A stretch of 43,756 bases of DNA from the NCBI RefSeq assembly GCF_025356155.1, contig NZ_JANXUQ010000030.1, forward strand, positions 1 through 43,756, given 5' to 3'. This DNA is from Rhodoferax sp. (GTDB lineage Bacteria; Pseudomonadota; Gammaproteobacteria; Burkholderiales; Burkholderiaceae_C). Below the pieces are notes generated by a model. The model did not search any database. It had not been told where the DNA came from and saw only the letters and a list, made by a program, of their open reading frames with translations. The translations under genes were made by a program, and so were the position numbers. This document shows positions 8,551 through 17,131 of this stretch, piece by piece (positions within the stretch are counted from its first letter, which is position 1; each line of letters begins with the position of its first letter).

Positions 8551-9408
8551 ATGAAGTACTTCAAAGTGTTGTCCGCGTTAACAGCCTTGAGCATGGCCAT
8601 TGCTGGTTTCGCAGCAGAGCATGAAGCTGGCGCTGCAGGTGACGACGTCATCAAAGCACAAAACGCCGCCTTAGCCAGCGCCACCGAGGGCAAGGGTTTT
8701 GGCCCACAATCGCCGCGTGACATTACGGCAAAAGTCGGCAAAAACGCCCGCTCGTTCGCACCAGCTCCGGTCTATCAAGCCATGAATTTGTGTAACGTCC
8801 ACTTCCACACCAACGCCGAGCACAAAGGCGGCGACTTTATGAAGTTTGCCGGCAATGGCGATGGTCAAGGCGGCGGAACGGGATTTGTCTACAGCGGCAA
8901 ATTATCTGCCACTGAAAAAACCAAATTGGACACCGACGTGTGCACCGGTGCCCATGGCGGCCTGAATGCGGGTGACACGGTCGAGGTGCACTATGTGCAC
9001 TCCTCGGCACAGGTGACGCCGGGTCCGACTTTGGGTGCGTGCCTGAACGAAAACCTTTCCAACCCACAGCTGCGCGTAGAAGCCCAGGTGTTTGTGCTGG
9101 TCAACAGTGCCATGGCAGCAGACTTCAACAAGTTTGTGGAAGTTGGTCAACGCAATGGCTACCAGCAGGCGCTCAACATTCCGGCTAATACCGGAACACC
9201 GGTGCAGTACGCCGGCTCCACCACCGGCCCTGGATACAACGAGAAGGGCTCTCCATTGCAAGTGACATGGAGCGTGCATCCCAAGGTCATCAAGGTCAGC
9301 GCCCAAAGTGTGGGCAAATGGTGCGAGGGCAATGTGTTCAAAGAAGATCACGCTCATGGTGTACGCAACCTAGTCACTGATGTGAACATGCTGTCGAAAA
9401 TAAAGTAA
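8551..9408 (+). CDS. delta-class carbonic anhydrase, exported
   Basis: A 285-residue protein I assign to the delta carbonic anhydrase family (first known from marine diatoms, also found in bacteria), which interconverts CO2 and bicarbonate at a metal site. Key block: NLCNVHFHTNAEHKGGDF with His84, His86, Glu90 and His91. A further TVEVHYVHSSAQ block and paired cysteines (Cys81, CTGAHGG, GACLNEN, KWCEGN) suggest disulfides in an exported protein. ATG 8551 is preceded by AGAGGAA and opens a signal peptide (MKYFKVLSALTALSMAIAGFA, cleaved before AEH). A frame open to 8470 is non-coding leader. It stands alone, flanked by long non-coding stretches, and could be an acquired gene. Family call from memory of the motif. 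Confidence 0.8.
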   Translation: MKYFKVLSALTALSMAIAGFAAEHEAGAAGDDVIKAQNAALASATEGKGFGPQSPRDITAKVGKNARSFAPAPVYQAMNLCNVHFHTNAEHKGGDFMKFAGNGDGQGGGTGFVYSGKLSATEKTKLDTDVCTGAHGGLNAGDTVEVHYVHSSAQVTPGPTLGACLNENLSNPQLRVEAQVFVLVNSAMAADFNKFVEVGQRNGYQQALNIPANTGTPVQYAGSTTGPGYNEKGSPLQVTWSVHPKVIKVSAQSVGKWCEGNVFKEDHAHGVRNLVTDVNMLSKIK

Positions 9409-10210
9409 ATAACGCTCAAAACTCCACCGCGCCATAGGATGCAGCGGGATTGAAATTTGGGCGCGTGGTGCGTAAGGTGTTTTGTCGCAATAGTGGCGTT
9501 TGAACGAAAGAGGACCGCGCGGGAAACTGGCGATTTAGCGCGCATCTGATTTGAAGCTTTGAAAAACTGATTGTCGGTTTTGGGGCGACCAGTTTGCAAC
9601 ACCGTGCGCCCACTTCCAGCCCAACGCGGGTGCTTGCTTTGATGATGTGCTCGCAGCAATGCTGTCCGTCGATCCTCGGTTGCCAATGGCTGGTATGGAG
9701 CGGGCAGGTTGCAAACGTGTACACCCGCTAAGTGTCTGTTAGAGCCGATGGCGAACGGTGTCGTCCATTGAAAAATCTGTGTGTCCGGTCTGAAACACAA
9801 TGTGCTGCCGTTGTGGGGCGTAACCGGACGGTCAGCGTTGCCGAGCAATTTCAGTGAAGACCTTCCAAATTGCGCTAGGCGCTGCCAACCTCTTGATCCA
9901 AAAGTACTGCAAAGTGAATTGACCTTGGTAAGATCAGTGGCGACGGTCTTGCCAATTGACTTGGGTCACAGGCTTGGAGCTGCCTTTGCGGTGAACGCTG
10001 GGCATGGACTCTTGCATCTCGGGTCAACACAGATGGGAACCGCCCTGCCACCGGTTCTGGCCTGGTGGCGCGGCTTACCAAGCCAGTCTGGACGGCATAA
10101 AACGCGGATTCAGGCACGAAATGTGCCGCTAGCCCAGGTGGAATAATCCTTTGCTGCTATTGAATACATAGCAATCACACTGCAGTGCGACCATTCGGCA
10201 TGCGCTGACT
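9409..10210. other. 802-bp stretch without a recognisable gene
   Basis: No open frame here looks like a protein; the longest (minus 9354-9848, plus 9781-10146) have no family resemblance, and the first overlaps the carbonic anhydrase end. Near 10150-10180 is a GCTATTGAATACATAGC inverted motif resembling the AT-rich half of repeat R2. The stretch may be decayed DNA. Confidence 0.45.
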
Positions 10211-11659
10211 TCAGGGCGGGAGCCCCACCTTCGCCGCCACATCACCCACATGCGCTGCCCAGTACGCGGCGCTGGCCTTTGAACAGGCGCTAAAACTCTG
10301 GTCGAGATCATGGGCGCGAAAACCGGGAGCGATCGCGCGCAATCGCTCCCTATTTTTCTTAACATGTTCCGCATCCCCTTTGAGTTGATAGGCCAGCGCA
10401 AGCCACGCATAGAGGTCCGGCACGCTGGGTTGGGCCAGCAGGCCTTTTTGCAGGTAAGGAATGGCGGAATCTGCGTCGCCCAGCGCTACATAGGCCTTGC
10501 CCAGAAATCCGGCCACCCAATCTGAACGCTTGGGTTCGAGTTCCATGGCCCGTTTGAGCATGGGGATGGCTTTGGCCGGATCGCCTTCCAACCGCCACAG
10601 ATCACCCAGCTCTGTGAGCACGCGAACATTCTTCGGCTCTGCTATCAGCAGTGATTGCATCAGCTGTTCACTTTTGGGGCATTCGTTTCGGGCAACCGCA
10701 ATTTTGGCCAACAGGTGCAGTCCTTCAAGATTCTGCGGATCGATTCGCATGGCTTTGTTCGCCACGGTCTGTGCTTCGCGCATGGCGGCGCTGGATTGCT
10801 GGGCAGTCAGGGTGCTCGAAAAGTCAGAGGCATACGAAAAAAGTGTTCCTGCCAAGCCGAACTGCGCTGCCGCGCTGTCGGGTTCCAATTTCAGTGCCTC
10901 ACGGTACCAGTCTGTCATCCGGTTGACGTTCTGCAGACTGAGCGGCTGCAAAGTCAACGCCCTGGCATGGAGGGTCGCCTCCACCGCACGCAGATTGCCC
11001 TTGCGCGTTTGACTGGGGTGGGCTGCCAAGATCATCAGCGCCGGCCCCATGCTGGTGCGAATGTGCTGGGTGACCTTGTCTTGTAGTGCGAATAGATCGG
11101 TCACATCGCCGTTGATGGTGTCGTTCCACACCGTCGCGCCCGTGCTGGCATCGTCCAGTTGCACGGCCACGCTGATGGTGTCGGTGCTAGACAGCAGCGT
11201 GCCGCGCAGGACAAAGCGCACACCGGCCTGGCGGCCCAGTTGCTGCAAGGGCAGCGTTCTTTCTTTGAATGCGGTTGCAAGCGTGGGGTCCAGCACCGAT
11301 GCATTGCGAATTCTCGCAATGTCAGACGCGATGCTGACCGTCAAGCCTTCGGCAACATACGTCTTGCTTGCATCGCCCGTCTGGTTAGCAAAGGGAAGGA
11401 CCATGACAGACAGCGGGTCAATGGCGTCTTTGGTATTTGCGGCGGATGCAGACGCTGGTGGCTGTGTGGCAAGCTTATACGCGCCATAAAGGGTATACCA
11501 GCCCAGTAGACCACTCAAAACCGCCCCGACGCCTGCAAAGGCGACGGTAGCGGTCTTGATGTGCTTCGCCTTGGCCAACCACCGCTGTAGTTTCGGAGCA
11601 GGGGCAGGGGTACTCAACAATCCCGTAAATTGATCGGGTTTAGCAGGCTCATCAATCAT
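10211..11659 (-). CDS. membrane-anchored TolB-like/TPR protein
   Basis: A 482-residue protein with one N-terminal transmembrane segment (about 36-63, TATVAFAGVGAVLSGLLGWY). It continues with a TolB-N/FlgO-like nucleotide-fold domain (about 85-205; SVMVLPFANQTGD, VRFVLRGTLL, TGATVWND), then tetratricopeptide repeats (about 220-450; for example GDPAKAIPMLKRAMELEPKR and GDADSAIPYLQKGLLAQPSV). This TolB-plus-TPR module is usually the C-terminal part of adenylate cyclase or winged-helix (CadC-like) proteins; here the regulatory N-terminal domain is missing and replaced by a short tail. ATG 11659 has only a weak AAAGG upstream. Probably a scaffold or sensor with its repeats in the periplasm; partner unknown. 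Confidence 0.75.
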   Translation of the reverse strand: MIDEPAKPDQFTGLLSTPAPAPKLQRWLAKAKHIKTATVAFAGVGAVLSGLLGWYTLYGAYKLATQPPASASAANTKDAIDPLSVMVLPFANQTGDASKTYVAEGLTVSIASDIARIRNASVLDPTLATAFKERTLPLQQLGRQAGVRFVLRGTLLSSTDTISVAVQLDDASTGATVWNDTINGDVTDLFALQDKVTQHIRTSMGPALMILAAHPSQTRKGNLRAVEATLHARALTLQPLSLQNVNRMTDWYREALKLEPDSAAAQFGLAGTLFSYASDFSSTLTAQQSSAAMREAQTVANKAMRIDPQNLEGLHLLAKIAVARNECPKSEQLMQSLLIAEPKNVRVLTELGDLWRLEGDPAKAIPMLKRAMELEPKRSDWVAGFLGKAYVALGDADSAIPYLQKGLLAQPSVPDLYAWLALAYQLKGDAEHVKKNRERLRAIAPGFRAHDLDQSFSACSKASAAYWAAHVGDVAAKVGLPP

Positions 11660-11995
11660 GGAATTGGCCTTTGGCGTGGTGGGGGCGCAGCAAGGACTGC
11701 CACTCTACACAGAGAACGCGCTGTGGTTGAATTTCCTATCCTATAACGCAGACCTATGCAATCAGGCACTTGCGCGGACTCGGGCAAGCTATTGCGGTGC
11801 ATTTCTTGCCAATAGCTGGGCTATTGACAAAAAATGGCGCCTTGCAGTGTTGTCGCCAGATCCGGTTTGATCACTTTCAGCAGTTTGTGCCGACGATGAA
11901 CTGACCAGTGCTTACATTGAGATAACCCTGGTCACTCTGAAAATGGCACACCAGGTCAATTTCGCGTCGGCGTCCACACTGACTCTCAGAACCCT
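11660..11995. other. 336-bp intergenic stretch
   Basis: I see no gene here. It separates two minus-strand genes and should carry the promoter of the TPR protein. A 70-codon plus-strand frame at 11658-11870 begins at the start codon of the opposite gene and has no protein character. Confidence 0.4.
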
Positions 11996-12307
11996 TCAAT
12001 CGGTGGGTAGTTGGGCTGCATTTGCCGCAGGAGTGGAATCGCTCTTCACCAAAACATATTCGGCATGGGTCCCAGTAAGCAATTGGAACAATGCAAACAC
12101 AGGTCCCGGCATATTGCGCGGATCACCCGTGCTCTCCAGCGCCTGCCAGGTTCTGGACTGAAGTCCTCCCCGGCTCCCCGTCTGAACGGGATAGCCCATC
12201 CGCGCAGCGGCCTCCACCTGGCTCAATCCGGTTTTCAGGCGTGCGGCTTTGAGCTCTTCTCCGCTTGGGCTGGGCATCTCCAACTGTACGTTCGGTCCTC
12301 GATTCAT
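11996..12307 (-). CDS. small HTH (XRE-like) DNA-binding protein
   Basis: About 103 residues with a Cro/C1-type helix-turn-helix near the N-terminus: GEELKAARLKTGLSQVEAA gives helices 1-2, and RTWQALESTGDP helix 4, followed by VFALFQLLTGTHAEYVLV. I recognise this form from small standalone regulators whose hallmark is a TWQxxE segment and a LLTGxHxxY end. The ATG at 12307 follows GGGGGAAAG; a GTG at 12340 would add 11 residues and is possible. The loop between helices 2 and 4 (GYPVQTGSRGGLQS) is longer than usual. It lies just downstream of a DUF1016 remnant on the same strand, in a region of gene decay, and may itself be a survivor of a lost element. Confidence 0.65.
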   Translation of the reverse strand: MNRGPNVQLEMPSPSGEELKAARLKTGLSQVEAAARMGYPVQTGSRGGLQSRTWQALESTGDPRNMPGPVFALFQLLTGTHAEYVLVKSDSTPAANAAQLPTD

Positions 12308-12354
12308 TCGCGTCTTTCCCCCACAATTCCTATTCCCCACCGGGCCTTATGCGG

Positions 12355-12470
12355 CAAGGCCATTGCGCAATGGCCTGTTGCACAAATTCAATTACTGGCC
12401 ACGCGCCTGCGAAAGTCTGCATAAAAACCAGGTTTCTTGAGGTCAGTCCCTTCATTTCTGAAGATTCAAT
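12355..12470 (-). pseudogene. remnant of DUF1016/YhcG-type PDDEXK nuclease gene
   Basis: The minus-strand reading contains MKGLTSRNLVFMQTFAGAWP followed by EFVQQAIAQWP, which matches the conserved N-terminal block of the DUF1016 (YhcG) family (GFSPRNLKYMRxFAxAWP...VQQxVAQLPWGHN). Similarity stops right after WP, where the WGHN continuation is lost, and nothing upstream matches. Only about 35 codons of a roughly 350-codon gene survive. Assignment is by recalled motif. Confidence 0.6.
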
Positions 12471-12760
12471 CCACTGGTCTTTGGCGCCAGGGGCATCGCC
12501 CTTGTTCGACATAGTGTGCACGATCTTCATAGTGGACACTATCGCTTCGATCTGACATCTGTTCAATATGGCATGGCTGGCCGCTTACACAACAACGTCG
12601 GCCATAACGCAATAGAGTGCCCTGTCTAGGGAAAACCCGAAACTTGAGGTGTGCCCTCTAGGTCTTTGCAAAGACACTTGCTCCCATCCTGTTACGAACC
12701 GGCGTGTGGCCTGCAATCACACGCCATCGGGCCGGCCCACTTCAATCAAAGGAACCCCAA

Positions 12761-13498
12761 ATGTCGCAGAAAAATCTCTCCACCGTTGCCACCGATGTCA
12801 TTGCCACCTACGGCATTACCGCCACCAACGTGATCAATTCTTACCGGTTTGGCGGCGAGCGCATTGCCTGCTTTGTCGACCAGCGCTTTGCTGCAGCGGT
12901 CAACCGTGGCGCGTCAGCGCTGCGCAAAGACCTGCGCTCTAACCTGATCGATTCCCAGCAGCGCGTCACAGGCTACTACGTCAAAGGCATCCATTTGGGC
13001 ACAGACAAGGCTGAAAACGCCGTTGGCGTAGCGGTCGATCTGGCCACCAAGGGCGTGAGCTTGCTGGCTGAGAACGCCGAGCGCATCGACCGTGCCATCA
13101 ACCTGAATGCACTGGCAACCTTGGGCCGCGCCGCAGTGCCAGCCGCAGAACTGGTGAACAAGGTCGCCGAGCGCATCGAAGAAGGCAGCAGCCAACTGGT
13201 CAGGCGCGTATCCGGCAAAGATATGCCCGCCAAGGCGCTGGCCACAATCAAGCTGAAGGCCGCCACCAGTGAAGCCTCTGCCAATCGCAAACGCGTGACC
13301 AAGGCGGCGACGCGCAAAGTCAGCGCTATCGTTGAAGAGGCGGCTAACGAGACATCCAACGCTGCACGCCGTGCTGCGCGCAAAATCAAGTCCGCCGGCG
13401 ACCAGGTGGTCAGTGCCGTGGCCGACACTGCCACCGAGACCTCGAACGTGGCGCGTCGTGTGGCCAGCAAAGCCAAGGCCACTGGCAAAGCAGCCTGA
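12761..13498 (+). CDS. phasin-like Lys/Ala-rich protein of unknown function
   Basis: A 245-residue protein with no domain I can name firmly. ATG 12761 follows AAAGGAA. The first 140 residues are helical and amphipathic (VATDVIATYGITATNVINS, FVDQRFAAAVNRGASAL, VAVDLATKGVSLLAENAERI), reminiscent of phasins that coat polyhydroxyalkanoate granules. From about 165 onward it is Lys/Ala/Thr-rich with repeats: ETSNAARRAARKIKSAGDQV is echoed by ETSNVARRVASKAKATGKA. Such tails resemble histone H1 or the PhaF/PhaM DNA-binding tails. No signal peptide or transmembrane segment. A GC-rich hairpin follows. Function: likely granule- or nucleoid-associated, by inference only. Confidence 0.75.
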   Translation: MSQKNLSTVATDVIATYGITATNVINSYRFGGERIACFVDQRFAAAVNRGASALRKDLRSNLIDSQQRVTGYYVKGIHLGTDKAENAVGVAVDLATKGVSLLAENAERIDRAINLNALATLGRAAVPAAELVNKVAERIEEGSSQLVRRVSGKDMPAKALATIKLKAATSEASANRKRVTKAATRKVSAIVEEAANETSNAARRAARKIKSAGDQVVSAVADTATETSNVARRVASKAKATGKAA

Positions 13499-13977
13499 TT
13501 GGTTTTCCCGCCGCCCCTTGCCCGCCTCCAGGGCGGGTAGCGGCGGTTAACGGGTCGATGCGGTTTCCTGCGCAAACCGACCAGGTGGCACCAAAATTGA
13601 TGGGACAAGTGAACAGTCCCACCGTCGCCTGTTCACCCGAATGCCGAGTGGGGCAGCTGACGTAGTGTTATTGAAGCATCCCCAACCCTGAAACTTTGCA
13701 AGCCATCGGCAAAATGGATCGCGAGAATCACCATCACCGTAGCGGGACATTGGGCCACTATTTCGGCAGCAGTTTCAGGCACGTTCACAGCGGGTGCACG
13801 GTTTGACGAAGTGCTCACCACATCGCGGTATGTCGATCCCCGGTCGCCAGTGACCGGTTAGGAGTAGCCAGATCGCAATAGGCTACCACCGCTGCGCGTC
13901 TAGAACAGACTTCCCTTTTCATCTAAGGATGTGATGATTGAGGTCCATGCAAAAGAGGATGGATTCGTTACATGCCG
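13499..13977. other. 479-bp stretch without a recognisable gene
   Basis: After the hairpin at 13508-13546 I see no coding sequence. A 62-codon minus-strand frame (13633-13821) has some hydrophobic character but no recognisable family. The region runs into the IS5-type remnant at 13978. Confidence 0.4.
13508..13546 (+). terminator. GC-rich two-part hairpin after the phasin-like gene
   Basis: An inner stem CCCGCC/GGCGGG (13521-13526 with 13532-13537) sits inside an outer stem CCGCCG/CGGCGG (13508-13513 with 13541-13546), ten bases after the stop codon. There is no T-run, so it could be a factor-assisted terminator or an mRNA 3' stabiliser. Confidence 0.45.
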
Positions 13978-14160
13978 ATGAAACAGCAAACCTTTGCAGT
14001 GGCGGACGACCAGACGTTCGAGAACTACCGTAAGCCTACTTGACGCGATGAATTCTTGAAGGCGATGGAGGCCATCGTTTCCTGGTCTGCATTGAGCGAA
14101 ATCACAGACCCCCAATGCCTGATTCGAAGTCTCGCAAAGGCCAAAAGGGACCGGAGCAAC
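13978..14160 (+). pseudogene. IS5-type transposase N-terminal remnant
   Basis: From ATG 13978 the reading starts MKQQTFAVADDQTFENYRKPT, then hits TGA at 14041 exactly where the family has Arg (TRRDEFL), and resumes RDEFLKAMEAIVSWSALSEI. This is the characteristic N-terminus of IS5-family transposases (MKQxTFA...KxTRRxxFLxxMdxvVPWxxL). A CGA-to-TGA change explains the stop. Similarity fades near 14110 and the rest of the transposase is absent; the pqiC gene ends at 14164. Confidence 0.7.
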
Positions 14161-14163
14161 GAT

Positions 14164-14787
14164 TCACATCGCGCACAAAGCCTCGGGCGTTGCCGCCGAC
14201 GATGCTACGCTGCGCGCGATGGCCGCCGCGAGGCTGCCTGTGAGCCGGCGCATGCCTTGCGCAACGGCGTCCATGCCGGCGGCGCCCACCGGTTCGCTGA
14301 GGCTCAGCTGGCACACCGTGGCGCGGGTCTCGTCCGTACGGCGAATGGTCCAGCTGAAATTGCCATCGATGCGTGAACCTTCCATGGCGTCGAACTGGCG
14401 CACCTGCACCGCGATGCGGTAAGCCGGTGTAGTCGCCTGCCGGCCGCCCTTGGTGATGTCTATCGCTCCGAGCCGCGTGGCCACACCGCTGGCCAATGCA
14501 TCGCGCAGTTCGTTCTCGAAGGACGACGCCCAGCGGTTCTCTTCCAATACGTAAACCTGTGCGCTGGCGTCGCCCAGGCGGCGTACCACCATCTGCGGGC
14601 GTGCCAGTCGCTCGGGCACCGCGACGGGCGCTATGTCGAGGTAAACCGGCGCCGCGCCAGTAGAAGCGGGTGTGGTGGTTGGCAATCCGCTGTCCGCCAG
14701 CGAGTAGTACAGCATGGGCTTGCCCGCGCAACCAGTGATCAACAAAGTGGCAAGCGCGCCAGCCGCGACGGAAAATTGAAATCTCAT
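14164..14787 (-). CDS. pqiC: PqiC, outer-membrane lipoprotein of Pqi transport system
   Basis: A 207-residue ABC-transport-auxiliary lipoprotein. The signal sequence ends in the lipobox LITGC, so the mature N-terminal Cys is lipidated. Family features: YYSLADSG after the lipobox, VYLDIAPVAVPERLARPQMVVR, ENRWASSFENELRDAL, and TIRRTDET near residue 150. In E. coli PqiC is the outer-membrane end of the PqiABC bridge that moves phospholipid between membranes. Its ATG at 14787 overlaps the pqiB stop (ATGA), so the two are translationally coupled. It is the last gene of the operon; an IS remnant lies just past its stop. Confidence 0.88.
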   Translation of the reverse strand: MRFQFSVAAGALATLLITGCAGKPMLYYSLADSGLPTTTPASTGAAPVYLDIAPVAVPERLARPQMVVRRLGDASAQVYVLEENRWASSFENELRDALASGVATRLGAIDITKGGRQATTPAYRIAVQVRQFDAMEGSRIDGNFSWTIRRTDETRATVCQLSLSEPVGAAGMDAVAQGMRRLTGSLAAAIARSVASSAATPEALCAM

Positions 14788-16427
14788 TTTTTGTCTTCCG
14801 GTTTCCCGCGCAGCAGCGACTCGGGATGGCGTTCGAGGTAGTCGGTCAGTATGCGCAGCGAGCCTGCCGCGCGTGTCAGTTCCTGCAGCGTCTGGCGCAA
14901 GTCCAGTTGCAGCGGCGAATCTTCGGCCAGCGTGCGTTCGGCGCTGTTGACGGTCTTGCGCACATCCTTCATGGCGGCTGAGAGTTCAGGCGTGACGGTG
15001 GTGTCGATGTTGCGCGCTGCCAACTCGGCACTCGTCAGCGTCTTGTTCAGCGTGGCAAGCGTCTTGCGCAGGTCGGCAGCGATCTCTTCATACGGCACCT
15101 TGTTGAGTTTGCTGGCGATCTCCTGCACCTGCGATTGGATTTCGTCCAGGCTATTGGGCACCGTCGGCAGTTCGATGAGCGCCTGGGTCGTGTCGACTTT
15201 GACTTGCGGCGATTTCGGGAAGAAGTCCAGCGCGACGTAGACCTGTCCGGTCAACAAGTTGCCGTTGCGCAGCTGCGCGCGCAGCCCCTTGCCGATCAGA
15301 TACTGCAGACGCTGCTGCTGCGTGACCGTCGATACCCGACCCGGCTCACCGGCCTTGCGGCGCAAACGGTCGGAGTAGACCTGCACCAACACGGGCATAC
15401 GGAAATCCCGCTCGGCACGGTCAAACTCGACGCCAATCGACTTGACCTCGCCGATCACAACACCGCGAAAGTCCACCGGGGCGCCGGGCGAGAGGCCGCG
15501 CAGCGACTGGTTGAAATACAGCAGCAGGGTCTGGGCCGGGCCATCGGGCTCTTTCATCGCAGTAGCCTCATCCACGCCCAAGCTGAACACCGCGTTTTCC
15601 TTTGCAATCGGCCCCATCACGTCATCGGGCGACTGGAATGCGATGCCCCCAAGCAATATGGTTGCCAGTGATTGGGTCCGCAGCGTGAAGCCGCTGGCGC
15701 TGAGTTGCGCGTCGATGCCGCTGGCCTGCCAGAAGCGTGTATTGGCACCAATAAACTTGTCGTAAGGCGCGTTGACGAACACGCGCAGTGTCACACCCCG
15801 GCCATCACCATCCAGTTCGAAAGCTGCCACCTGCCCGACTTTGATACGACGGAAGTAGACCGGTGAGCCGATGTCGAGCGAGCCAATGTCTTTGGCGCGC
15901 AAGAGGAATTGTTGCCCCGATGAATCGCGCGTCACGATGGGAGGCACTTCGAGGCCCATGAATTCACGCTTGGTCTCTTCAGACACGCCCGCGTCGGCGC
16001 CAATGTAAGCGCCCGACAACAGGGTGCTGAGCCCGGAAATGCCCGAGGTGTCAAGCCGAGGGCGCACCACCCAGAAACGCGTGTCTTCGGCGGTGAAGCT
16101 GCTCGCCTCTTTCTTGAGCTGCACGGTGACGTCGACCGTCAAGCGGTCCGGCGCCAGCGTGATGCCCTGCACGGTGCCGATCTGCACCTCCTTGTATTTC
16201 ACGGCAGTCTTGCCCGCTTCGAGTCCTTCGGCGGACTTGAAGCTCAGCGTGATCTCCGGGCCACGGTCGAGCAGCAGCTTGGCGACCAGCGTGATGCCGA
16301 CCAGCGCGGCAACGATAGGGATCAGCCAGATCAGCGACGGCAGCCAGTCGCGACGGCGCTCCACGGTGGGCGCGGGAAGCGGCGGCGCGGGCAGCGGCTC
16401 GGCCGAAGGGTTTTGTTCGTCACTCAT
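14784..16427 (-). CDS. pqiB: PqiB, MCE-domain intermembrane lipid transport protein
   Basis: A 547-residue MCE protein, close to the E. coli PqiB length of about 546. One N-terminal transmembrane helix (about 28-50, LPSLIWLIPIVAALVGITLV) is followed by three MCE domains: one from ITLSFKSAEGLEAG, a second from RAKDIGSLDIGSPVYFR, a third from LYFNQSLRGLSPGAPVDFR. A long helical region (about 410-530, with repeated aliphatic heptads) would build the central needle through the periplasm. ATG 16427 overlaps the pqiA2 TGA (ATGA) and its own stop overlaps pqiC. Role by family: forms the hydrophobic tunnel carrying lipids between inner and outer membrane. Confidence 0.93.
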   Translation of the reverse strand: MSDEQNPSAEPLPAPPLPAPTVERRRDWLPSLIWLIPIVAALVGITLVAKLLLDRGPEITLSFKSAEGLEAGKTAVKYKEVQIGTVQGITLAPDRLTVDVTVQLKKEASSFTAEDTRFWVVRPRLDTSGISGLSTLLSGAYIGADAGVSEETKREFMGLEVPPIVTRDSSGQQFLLRAKDIGSLDIGSPVYFRRIKVGQVAAFELDGDGRGVTLRVFVNAPYDKFIGANTRFWQASGIDAQLSASGFTLRTQSLATILLGGIAFQSPDDVMGPIAKENAVFSLGVDEATAMKEPDGPAQTLLLYFNQSLRGLSPGAPVDFRGVVIGEVKSIGVEFDRAERDFRMPVLVQVYSDRLRRKAGEPGRVSTVTQQQRLQYLIGKGLRAQLRNGNLLTGQVYVALDFFPKSPQVKVDTTQALIELPTVPNSLDEIQSQVQEIASKLNKVPYEEIAADLRKTLATLNKTLTSAELAARNIDTTVTPELSAAMKDVRKTVNSAERTLAEDSPLQLDLRQTLQELTRAAGSLRILTDYLERHPESLLRGKPEDKK

Positions 16428-17131
16428 GCAGGTTTGGTCTCAGCAGTTGGTTCGGACGGCACTGTGGATGTAGCCGGTGTGTCGGCGTCAGCGGTGTCCC
16501 AGATCAGCTTGGGGTCGAACGACAGCGATGCCATCATGGTCAACACCACGACCCCGCCGAACGCCCCAATTCCTACGCCCGCAGTGACCTGCGCAAATCC
16601 TTGGATCTGCACCAGTCCAGTCAGCAGCGAAACTACAAATACGTCGAGCATGGACCAGCGGCCGATGATTTCTATCATGCGATACAGCTTAACCCGTTCG
16701 GGCTGCCGCCAGGCACTGCGCCGCTGCACGGAGATTAGCAGAATCATGAGGACAGACAACTTGAACAGCGGCACCAAAAAACTTGCGATGAAGACAATAG
16801 CCGCTAGCCCGTAGGCGCCCGACACCCAGAAAAAAATCACCCCGCTCAAGATGGTGTCTTGCTGCGTGCCGAGGAAGCTCTTGGTGATCATCACCGGCAG
16901 CAAGTTGGCGGGGATATAAAGGATGCACGCCGCGACCAGTAACGCCCACGTGCGGTTGAGGCTGTCTGGCTTGCGCGTGTGCATCCGCGTACCGCAGACT
17001 CCGCAAGGCTCGCCGTCCTTCGCGTCGCGCCACACCGCCGCACAGTGCGGGCATGCCTCCAGACCCAGCGCCGCCCCGGTGACGACCGGGACTCCGTCTT
17101 GGGGTGACACGTGAAAGAATGGGTGCTTCAA
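16424..17131 (-). CDS. pqiA: PqiA-domain inner-membrane protein, second half-gene
   Basis: About 235 residues forming one PqiA module: a zinc-ribbon (ACPHC...CGVCGTRMH) followed by four transmembrane segments (for example WALLVAACILYIPANLLPVM and LDVFVVSLLTGLVQIQGF). In E. coli PqiA is a single protein with two such modules; here they are separate genes. The only credible start is TTG 17131, which overlaps the TGA of the preceding gene (sequence ATTGA) and has AAAGGAAG just upstream. The reading frame stays open further upstream but there it is only a shadow of the preceding gene. The C-terminal 25 residues are a Thr/Pro/Ala tail. Inner-membrane partner of PqiB. Confidence 0.85.
   Translation of the reverse strand: MKHPFFHVSPQDGVPVVTGAALGLEACPHCAAVWRDAKDGEPCGVCGTRMHTRKPDSLNRTWALLVAACILYIPANLLPVMITKSFLGTQQDTILSGVIFFWVSGAYGLAAIVFIASFLVPLFKLSVLMILLISVQRRSAWRQPERVKLYRMIEIIGRWSMLDVFVVSLLTGLVQIQGFAQVTAGVGIGAFGGVVVLTMMASLSFDPKLIWDTADADTPATSTVPSEPTAETKPA

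Noticed and set aside
8109..8624. 171-codon plus-strand frame before the carbonic anhydrase
   Set aside because: It overlaps the carbonic anhydrase signal peptide in another frame, lacks a ribosome site and has no recognisable domain.
9354..9848. 164-codon minus-strand frame
   Set aside because: Overlaps the carbonic anhydrase end antisense and shows arbitrary composition without family resemblance.
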